Origin: Pseudomicrostroma phylloplanum
Lineage: Eukaryota > Basidiomycota > Exobasidiomycetes > Microstromatales
NCBI GenBank assembly: GCA_039545275.1
Contig: BCHS01000005.1
Coordinates: 558,001 to 622,000 of the forward strand
Direction of reading: 5' to 3'
DNA length: 64,000 bases
Position numbers and translations under genes: made by a program. Positions 57,033-64,000 of the stretch are shown here, piece by piece (the first letter of the stretch is position 1; every line of letters starts with the position of its first letter). The notes under the pieces were generated by a model, which saw only the letters and a list, made by a program, of their open reading frames with translations, did no database searches and was not told the DNA's origin.

Positions 57033-57862
57033 TTGGGAGTGGTTCTGGGGGTGCTTGCGGGCTTGAGGGAGGTTCAAAGGGAGGGGAAGGATGGAGAAGA
57101 GGGTACTGTGGGAGAAAGAGAGGTAGAGAGAGGGAGAGAGGACGATGAGGTGTTGTACGACCCCACGCCGCTACGCCACGTCGCCATGCTCATCACGACA
57201 CGACACACGCCCTCACGTCATCCTCACGGGTTTTATTTTGCAAAGACGACCAAAGAATGTCCCCTCATGACAATGTCAATATACACTAGCAAAGTTGCGG
57301 AGAGAGAGGGAAGAAGAGGGTGTGTGTTCAGCACCCTCTTTACCTTTTTCTACCCTTCTTTTTATCTTTCACTTCCACTTTTGTTCTGTGATGTCTGATG
57401 CCTGATTTCTGTTCGGTGCGATGTCATCTGATGGATGCGCAGCTTTGCAACTGGTGCGTGATGGTGATGGTGATGGCGTACGTAGCGTGCTGCCGGTGTA
57501 GACGGCACGAGGGAACGTAGCTTGGCTGCTCGAGAGCCAGGTATCGAATTCGGGTATATAAGGAGACTAGACAGAAGGAGAATGAACCATCGACGAGACA
57601 TGGAGCAAAATAGGAGCAGCATCAGTGCAGGAGTGTTTGCATGAAGGAGATGGAAGCGAATAGATGGACGGATAGAAGTGGTGCTACGCATGCGCTCCGG
57701 ATGAGGATGGTCTGACTGAGCTGCTCGCTAGCTTGCGTCTTTGTAAGAGGCAAGACTGTGGTTGATCAATAGCGACCACGCGAGAGGGGAGGAAGCAAGC
57801 ATCAGCAACAGCCCTCGCCTCGCACCACCTTCACGCACCTCCCTTCCCCCCTTTCACTCTAC
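57033..57862. other. Convergent 3' intergenic region with an isolated TATA-like box
   Basis: 830 bp between a plus-strand stop and a minus-strand stop. Contains TATATAAGG at 57555-57563 (plus strand) with no recognised gene downstream; a possible last small exon of the hydrolase gene is at 57728-57755 (minus). Confidence 0.45.
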
Positions 57863-60790
57863 TCACCTTTCCAAAACCTCCATCATCACCTTCGAATTCG
57901 TCATCAACCCATGTCCCGCCCCTTTCACAATCCTCAACTCACACTGCGCACACTCCCTCTCGAGCCAAAAGGCGCTTCCGAGGCCGATGCGCTCGTCTTT
58001 GTCGCCCTGCCAGACCTTAAGTGGGTGTGAGACGTCGCTGAATGTGAAACCCCAGGGTTGAGTCTTTTTAGAGGAGGAAGAGGAGGTGGAAGAGCTGAAG
58101 GAGGTAGAGTGGGCGCCGAGGATGGTTAGAAGGTCGGGAGTGCTGCCCCGTAGAGACTCGGCGTGGGAGGCACGGAGCAGGCTGGTGGCTAGATCTGCCG
58201 TAGACGTAGACGTCTGCACAAGCGCTGTTGGTGCCGTCAAAGGAGGATGTGCAGATGTTGGATCCATTGTGGGTGGAGCGCTAGACATAGACTTACTTTG
58301 ACTGTCGCTTGCGTCCAATGAAGGGAATGTCGCTTTGGAAGGCGAGGCGCTGTGTCGATTTGGCCATGTATCGCTTCTGGCGCTGTGAGATGGTCCTTTG
58401 GAAGATGCCACATTCTCAGGGTGGCTTGCTGGCCCAACAAGGACACTATCCCGTGTGCGCAGGAGCGAGGCAGGAAAGTCGAGATCTGCAGGAGAGATGT
58501 GAATAGATTGTGACGCTGATCCGTTGTTGAGTCGATACTTGCGGACAAGTCGACCAGTCGGTGTACTCGGTCTGCTTCTATCTTCATCACCCCTGCCTGC
58601 TTGAGGCCCTCTGGACGTGACCAGGTAGTCTTCGTCTGAGCGTATTGTGGGGGAGAGGATCTCCAGATCAGAGCCCTCGAAGAAGTCTTCGCTTGACCTG
58701 CTGCTTTTGCTATTTGGTCCGCTCTTGGGCGTAAAGATCGAAGACAAGAAGGATGTCTTGGTCTTGACCGGCGTCGGCGAGGCTCCAAGAGAAGATTTGC
58801 CCAAGGGCGAGCGTAAGGCTATTGATGCATCTCCTACGGTACTTGGACGCATGTCTCCTGCGACAGATGAGCAACGCGCTCTTGTCCCTTCAGGCCGCGA
58901 AAGAATGGAGGAGCCACTTGATCTTGCATCAGGATCTGCAGTGTCACTTGTCCTCGCAGAATGTCCATCCGTATCGCCCTTTCCCAACTTCCAACCTGCA
59001 AGCTTCCACTCAGCTGTCTGCGCTGTCCTGATAATCTGTTCAGGAACGTACCGCAGCCACTTGTACCCGAAGTCGAAGTCTGCACTGACCCACGGCGCCA
59101 ACAGATGCACAGGTCCGCAGATCCTGTTCGGCTGTTGAAGGACAGTTGCCATGGCAAAGGGAGCACCGGCAGAGTGAGCCAAGATGGAGAAGCGGGCGAT
59201 TTGTAGCTGGTTGGCTACAGCGTGGATGATAGATCCCCACTCTAGCAGACCTCTCTTTTCATTGGGAGCATCGTCTGTCTTGCCCAGGCCCCAACGATCG
59301 ACGCAGATCAAGCGGAGACCCAGCAAGCTAGCCAGCTCATCGTAGAGACCCACGAGATAGCGAACTGCTCCGAGGCCCAGGAACACGAACACGGGATGGC
59401 CATCTGGAGCGCCTACGTCGGCGAGAGATACTCTGAGAGTTTTGTGAGGCGAACCTTCAAGGATGAGTATGCGGGTCAGACGTGGAGATCGAATGAAGGC
59501 TTGGACGCTCTCGCTTGAGCCCAGTGAGCCGTCACTGGAAGGGATGGCTGTAGAGGATGTACTATCCTTGGACACCGCTCTCTCACGTGTGGGTAGACCG
59601 GTTAAACAGCCCGGCCCCCTGTTGGTGGCCACGACTCCCTGCGGGGAACCAAAGTGATGCAGATTTCCTTGGATTCCGGGCAGTGTCGGCGTCTCCGAAG
59701 AATCGAACTGAGCACGCCGTCGATCTGGGAAGGATGTGGCATGACGGAGTGACTTGGGCAGGGTCGAAGATGGCAAAGCCCTAGCTGGCGCACTCGTCGC
59801 AGCGACTCCCGCAGGCCTGAGAGATTTCTTGGTCGTTCGCTCCTGGGCTTCTGCAGTCGGATGGCGTACCTTCTGAGCTTCACGTGTGACCGAATCGAAG
59901 GACTGATCATCGCTGTCTGAGTCGTATGTATCTTGGGTACGCGAGAATGTTGCAGGAGACGACTGGGACGGCGATGATACCGAATGAACGAGCCGCGGCC
60001 GCATCTGTGTCACTGGAGGGGACGCAGGCTTCTCCAGTGGTACATGTAGGCAGCCCTGAGGGTCTCGAAGAGATTTGCGCACTGGATCACTCTTCATTTG
60101 AAGAGTCTGGGTGGTGCGTTGGGTAGCCGTTCTTCTATATGCTTCTATTGACGCCGCCTTGCCAGTCTCGATGGCACGTTGATCACAGCCAGCTCGGGCG
60201 AAAGCTTCGGTGCTCGGCCTCCTGCTTGCATTTCGTGGCGCTGAGAGGGTAGAGGATGGTGGTAGCCGGATTCTGTTCTCACTTGGTGACGTTGAAGCTG
60301 CACTGTAATTGCTTCCAGCCCTTGCCTGGTGAACGGTGCCTGTCCCCGCCTCCAACAGCGGCTTGGGAGCCAGCCGAGCCTCTGGCGTCGCGATTGGGGC
60401 AGCGCCGGGCGTTCTTGTAGCGAGATCTTTTGGCTTGCTAGGTCTCGCCTTATCTCGCGGGTCTCTGGTAGACGGCGTCAGTGCAGGGTTGAGCTTGTAA
60501 GGAGTATAGGTGTCGAAGTAGCTAGCCGTGCTGCGAGTCGGTGTTGCCAGGGAGTCGGCAGTCGAAGGTCGCGAGGCGCGAGCTGGAGCGGCAGTCAGAT
60601 CATCATCCTTGGCACCAACCTGTTGAGCGTTATTGGTGTGAGCCAGACTGTGACTACCCCTGCGGAAGATGATCTGTGTACGCAAGGCCGGAGAAGGAGC
60701 ACTTGGACCTGCTACAGGCTGCGAGGTCGACGCAGTCTCTGCGCCATCTTGGTAGCGATGTGATTGGCTACCAGTAGCATTGTAGGGCAT
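57863..60790 (-). CDS. Alpha/beta-hydrolase fold protein with long disordered regions
   Basis: One main exon, 975 aa. Residues 1-450 are Ser/Pro/Arg-rich and disordered. The hydrolase core starts at ~463 (HPVFVFLGLGAVRYLVGL), continues with LRLICVDRWGLGKTD and the nucleophile elbow LAHSAGAPFAMA (Ser ~537; A-x-S-x-G rather than G-x-S-x-G) and LLAPWVS. A disordered insert of ~330 residues follows, then the last strands KVWQGDKDERIG (acid candidate, ~930) and VKGAGHGLM (His ~961). The stop TGA falls inside a GTGAGT donor after ...MEVLER; splicing to the CAG ending at 57756 would add SLASYKDAS and stop at 57728, which may be the true C-terminus. Related fungal hydrolases usually go on past this point. 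Substrate unknown. Confidence 0.8.
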   Translation of the reverse strand: MPYNATGSQSHRYQDGAETASTSQPVAGPSAPSPALRTQIIFRRGSHSLAHTNNAQQVGAKDDDLTAAPARASRPSTADSLATPTRSTASYFDTYTPYKLNPALTPSTRDPRDKARPSKPKDLATRTPGAAPIATPEARLAPKPLLEAGTGTVHQARAGSNYSAASTSPSENRIRLPPSSTLSAPRNASRRPSTEAFARAGCDQRAIETGKAASIEAYRRTATQRTTQTLQMKSDPVRKSLRDPQGCLHVPLEKPASPPVTQMRPRLVHSVSSPSQSSPATFSRTQDTYDSDSDDQSFDSVTREAQKVRHPTAEAQERTTKKSLRPAGVAATSAPARALPSSTLPKSLRHATSFPDRRRAQFDSSETPTLPGIQGNLHHFGSPQGVVATNRGPGCLTGLPTRERAVSKDSTSSTAIPSSDGSLGSSESVQAFIRSPRLTRILILEGSPHKTLRVSLADVGAPDGHPVFVFLGLGAVRYLVGLYDELASLLGLRLICVDRWGLGKTDDAPNEKRGLLEWGSIIHAVANQLQIARFSILAHSAGAPFAMATVLQQPNRICGPVHLLAPWVSADFDFGYKWLRYVPEQIIRTAQTAEWKLAGWKLGKGDTDGHSARTSDTADPDARSSGSSILSRPEGTRARCSSVAGDMRPSTVGDASIALRSPLGKSSLGASPTPVKTKTSFLSSIFTPKSGPNSKSSRSSEDFFEGSDLEILSPTIRSDEDYLVTSRGPQAGRGDEDRSRPSTPTGRLVRKYRLNNGSASQSIHISPADLDFPASLLRTRDSVLVGPASHPENVASSKGPSHSARSDTWPNRHSASPSKATFPSLDASDSQSKSMSSAPPTMDPTSAHPPLTAPTALVQTSTSTADLATSLLRASHAESLRGSTPDLLTILGAHSTSFSSSTSSSSSKKTQPWGFTFSDVSHPLKVWQGDKDERIGLGSAFWLERECAQCELRIVKGAGHGLMTNSKVMMEVLER

Positions 60791-61832
60791 GCTCTATCTC
60801 AGAGCCTACTCTGTACGCACAGAGAGGCCGAGTGTGGTACTCTCAACAGCGTAAAAGGCGAGCCTTCGAATTCGCTCAGGCTTACAACGTATCAGAGGCG
60901 GGCAAGGGTACCCTGTGAACGGCAGACGGAAAGGGGCTTCGGGGATTAGGAGATGAAATCTCAGACGCGAGGTGCTCCACATGGCAGGTATCGGATCGGA
61001 AGCAGAGGAGAGCGGAGCGGATGGCCCTTTGTCTGGCCGAGGAGCCGTGGGACTGAGCACCGCGGGCGGCGAGGTGCTTCATGCATGCTATCGAATTCTG
61101 CTGCTGTAGGTGGGTTGGGGACCAAGCTTCGGCCCCGATGTCGCGTACCCTAGCAGTGAGAAAAGTCTTGTTCTGTACTCGCTAGTGGCCGATCTTGATG
61201 CCTTGCAGCCGAGGTGTGTGAGGGATCAGTGGGTTTCAGTGCTTTTTCTAGAACGGGTGCCGAGGAGGTGAGGGGAATGACCTCAGAGCTTGGCGGACGG
61301 GCGGACGGGCGGAGGTGGGATCCCACGCCTGTCTTCGATGGGGGGGCGGCCTCGGATGTCCGGCGAAACTGTGCCGCGTGAGCATTTGGGCGTCGAGGGC
61401 GAGAGTGACACAGGCGGACAGACGAGGCGTGTGAGGGCGGAGCGGCTGCCGAGCCTTGCAGGCAACACACACACACACACACAAACGCACGCACGCAACG
61501 CACACAGGTCTTCTGAAACCAGGGACAGAGGCGTGCCTGATCCGCCTGCCCGCCTGGCTGTCCTCTGCCGTACCTTGGCCACTCCAGCTTTTAGATCACC
61601 CTGTCCACCCCAACCACACACACATACACCATTCTCGAGGCTGTCCATATCGGTACTTGCCACCCATCACTCCTTTAAGCGCCGTGATAGATCTCCCTCT
61701 CGCACTCTTGTGGTTCGCCCCTCGCCTCGTCCGCGCTCCGTACCCGGCACATTCCTTTTCTTCCCAGCCCTCCTCTAATCAGTCTCGTGGTCAAGGGCAC
61801 CACATAGCATAGCCGCATCCATCGTCGCAAGA
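60791..61832. promoter_or_regulatory. Divergent promoter region hydrolase / Prm10-like gene
   Basis: 1.04 kb between divergent starts; no gene recognised. Includes a CA microsatellite at 61465-61483. Confidence 0.45.
61465..61483 (+). repeat. (AC)n microsatellite
   Basis: About nine AC units followed by a degenerate ACGC stretch. Confidence 0.85.
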
Positions 61833-64000
61833 ATGTCTTCATCTCCTCGACGAGCGCCTTCGACCGACGCAGATCCAGTTACGGCGCCATCGAGCGAGGT
61901 AGACACCGGCAGCACCACGGTCTCCTATGGCGCACCACCTCCGTTTGAGTCTCCCGCTACTGCTCGCCGAAATAGGGTGCACTGGGGGGCGGGAGCCAAT
62001 AACAATGCCTCGACGCAGCATCCACCCTCGCATCTCCAAGTAGGAGGCCAGAACGGCCCCAGGGTCACCCTCCGAGGCTCAGCAGGAGGAGTTGTCAGGA
62101 ACAATCACCCTGGGCCTCTTCACTTGTCCTCGCGTCTCAATAACGCCGACACATCACAAGAGGCTCCCGCTCCGGCCACTGCGCCTGCACATGAAGCTCC
62201 TAGTCACATCGCAGAAGCCAATGCCACTGGCCACGCCGCCGCTCTCACACTTACTGGCGCTCGCGGACTCGACGAAGAAGGCCTTGACAACCGCGCCTTC
62301 CTCGAATTGCAACGCGAGCTGCAGCGTCACGAGGCTCACACCGATGTCGATAACGACGCTGCTAGCTGGAATGGCGGTAGAGCCACCGCACTCGAACAGG
62401 CGCTGCAGACAAAAGCTCACGCCCGAGCTGAGCAACGTCGCAACCGCTTTCGATCTGAAGAGACACCCGAGTGGGGCATGTCAGGAGCATCCACTCCTGG
62501 TGGTACATCCGACTCGGGCAGCTACGATGCTGCCAACGACTCAGACTTGGACCACATCGACTTCGTGCCGGGAGAAGTTGATGGCATGCCAAGCAAGCCA
62601 AAACGGCAAAGAGGCGTCGAGGATACTGAGCCTAAGAGCGGTTGGGCAAAGCTGCGTAGCCTAATGGGCAAAGACAAGCAGGAAGACGTCGAAGAGGAAC
62701 CAGAGAAGCGATCGCACGAGACTGGTGGGCCGACCAACACCAAGAGCGTAGCCGTTACTACTTCTACTGGTGTCCGTCAAGGTCCTCGTAGTCGACCCAC
62801 CAAGTACGAACGTGAGGCTGCGAAGCTGGTCAAGGCTCATAGGCTCATGACAGGCCAAGGACGAGATGGCCAAAGCGACGACGAAGATGAGCCTGAACGT
62901 ATGCCCCATATCAACCGTCGCCACCTCGATTCACAGTCCTCGACACCCGACCCTATGGAGACGGCAGCAAAGCTTGATGCACGCCCCTTACAGTCTGGTG
63001 GCGTTCTTGGCAATCTACTCAAGCTCTATGAGCAAGAACAAAAGGAAAATCAGCGCAATCGCCGCATGTCAAGCGCCGCTGCAAGTACCGTCGATGGCAT
63101 GAGCGTCATGTCTTCCCCTGACCGAGAACGCCCCTTCCTCTCAGAGAATGAGAAGAGGCCCGTCGCTGAGTCCAGGGGAGGTGCCCGTCCTGGCGACGCG
63201 TATCGTCGCAGGAGCTACGCGCCCTCCGTCTCTTCCACAGGAAATTGGGCAAAGCGCGACTTTGGCCAAGATGCTACCAAATTTGCCAATCTGACTACGA
63301 CGGCAGCAACGAAGACGATCAAGGCCGTCACCACCGAAGCAGGCTTTGAAGACGTGACAGACGAGCGACCGAAAGCGGCTCGTTCGTCCGCCGGCGTTGT
63401 CGGTGGCCTCATAGCTACGACGGGAAACTTGATTGGAGCCGTCAGCCCCTATCATGCTCAATTGGGTCCTAACCCGAAGAGACCAGGTTACACTTTGGAT
63501 CGCTACCTACTTCCCGAGATGAACGCCAAGACCCTCAAGAGGACAGCGGAGGCAGTGGCGCATGCTGCTCCGCGACCGTATCGTCGCAGCCAGTCTCAGC
63601 CCGGCACGCCCGGTGCGGTCCGCTCTCCCAATGGCGGCATGGCCAATGTCATGGGACGACCCGATCAGAACGCTTCGTCTGAGACGCAAGCTGCCACGCC
63701 AAATGAGAAGTATCCGCCCCCGCCCACTGCCAAGACTGGCTATGCCTCCAGTCTCATGCCACGCAAGGGTCAGGGCAACTTGCTACACCTGCCAGGCAAC
63801 ACCTTCAAATCATGGACCGGCGGTCACTCTGCGGTGAATACTCCCGATCCGGGCCAACATGGCGGTGGTGACTACTTCGGCTCCGCTGAGGACGACGAAA
63901 GGCTCGCTAAAGAGGAGTGGCAGAAGAGACTCAAGAAGCGCTCCAGGGACAAGCGCAAGAAGGAAGAGATCTTCATCACTATGCACGTTGCAGCTATCCT
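61833..64000 (+). CDS. Prm10/ThrE-type transporter, N-terminal part (3' partial)
   Basis: Open from ATG 61833 to the window end, 722 codons with no stop. The visible part is a long cytosolic region rich in Ser, Arg, Glu and Pro. Family-like pieces are SGGVLGNLLKLYEQEQ (~385-400), GGLIATTGNLIGAVSP, LLPEMNAKTLKRT and, at the very end, KKEEIFITMHVAAIL, which resembles the I-T-x-H-x-A-x-I-L segment opening the threonine/serine exporter (ThrE, Prm10) domain in fungi. The membrane domain itself would lie beyond base 64000, so the assignment is provisional. In yeast Prm10 is a pheromone-regulated multi-span membrane protein of unknown substrate. Confidence 0.65.
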   Translation, partial: MSSSPRRAPSTDADPVTAPSSEVDTGSTTVSYGAPPPFESPATARRNRVHWGAGANNNASTQHPPSHLQVGGQNGPRVTLRGSAGGVVRNNHPGPLHLSSRLNNADTSQEAPAPATAPAHEAPSHIAEANATGHAAALTLTGARGLDEEGLDNRAFLELQRELQRHEAHTDVDNDAASWNGGRATALEQALQTKAHARAEQRRNRFRSEETPEWGMSGASTPGGTSDSGSYDAANDSDLDHIDFVPGEVDGMPSKPKRQRGVEDTEPKSGWAKLRSLMGKDKQEDVEEEPEKRSHETGGPTNTKSVAVTTSTGVRQGPRSRPTKYEREAAKLVKAHRLMTGQGRDGQSDDEDEPERMPHINRRHLDSQSSTPDPMETAAKLDARPLQSGGVLGNLLKLYEQEQKENQRNRRMSSAAASTVDGMSVMSSPDRERPFLSENEKRPVAESRGGARPGDAYRRRSYAPSVSSTGNWAKRDFGQDATKFANLTTTAATKTIKAVTTEAGFEDVTDERPKAARSSAGVVGGLIATTGNLIGAVSPYHAQLGPNPKRPGYTLDRYLLPEMNAKTLKRTAEAVAHAAPRPYRRSQSQPGTPGAVRSPNGGMANVMGRPDQNASSETQAATPNEKYPPPPTAKTGYASSLMPRKGQGNLLHLPGNTFKSWTGGHSAVNTPDPGQHGGGDYFGSAEDDERLAKEEWQKRLKKRSRDKRKKEEIFITMHVAAI

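Noticed and set aside
61290..61812. Plus-strand frames of 118-162 codons before the Prm10-like gene
   Set aside because: They run through the CA microsatellite and have no protein character.

Overview
This is a eukaryotic nuclear window from a fungus, most likely a basidiomycete. Genes are split by short introns (mostly 66-137 nt, GTRNGT donors, CAG/TAG acceptors), base composition is GC-rich, and intergenic spaces are short. The proteins belong to fungal families such as HAM1-like, Prm10-like, Hos2, Jsn1/Puf and Ubp14. The low intron number (0-4 per gene) and the S/T/Q-rich extensions on housekeeping proteins suggest Ustilaginomycotina (smut lineage). That placement is inference; no marker gene was compared.

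Layout: 1-2.7 kb is the 3' part of a Ty1/copia retrotransposon with an open pol frame and a probable short 3' LTR. From 3.5 to 14 kb lie an arrestin-like protein (+), Ubp14 deubiquitinase (-), Hos2 histone deacetylase (-) and nicotinamide mononucleotide adenylyltransferase (+). From 14.6 to 28.2 kb is a minus-strand block: RRM/Pumilio protein, PRMT1/Hmt1, HAM1-like protein and Tsr3. From 28.4 to 35 kb are a coiled-coil protein (+), deoxyhypusine hydroxylase (-), a PXMP4-like peroxisomal membrane protein (+) and a MORG1/WDR83 WD40 protein (-). From 35 to 48.2 kb are a DHX29-like helicase (+), Rib3 (-), Stt3 (-) and the PP2A B subunit Cdc55 (+). From 49 to 64 kb are mitochondrial methionyl-tRNA synthetase (-), an alpha/beta-hydrolase lipase (+), a secreted S/T-rich protein with dibasic sites (+), a large alpha/beta-hydrolase (-) and the N-terminal part of a Prm10/ThrE-type transporter (+, runs off the window).

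Most genes are unlinked core housekeeping functions (ubiquitin recycling, chromatin, NAD, riboflavin, rRNA modification, hypusine, N-glycosylation, translation, phosphatase signalling). I see no biosynthetic cluster, CRISPR array, tRNA or rRNA. The exon models were assembled by hand from splice consensus, reading phase and family similarity; for every spliced gene the exon lengths sum to a multiple of three.

The least ordinary signals are these: the secreted protein built of short helical units between S/T-rich linkers and dibasic sites; a 727-nt intron in CDC55, about eight times the local norm, with three perfect hairpins and a CRE octamer; an in-frame, stop-free intron near the end of the deoxyhypusine hydroxylase gene; a (GGA)n microsatellite acting as the polypyrimidine tract of a RIB3 intron; and an 11-copy CCAAT-containing heptamer array between two convergent genes.
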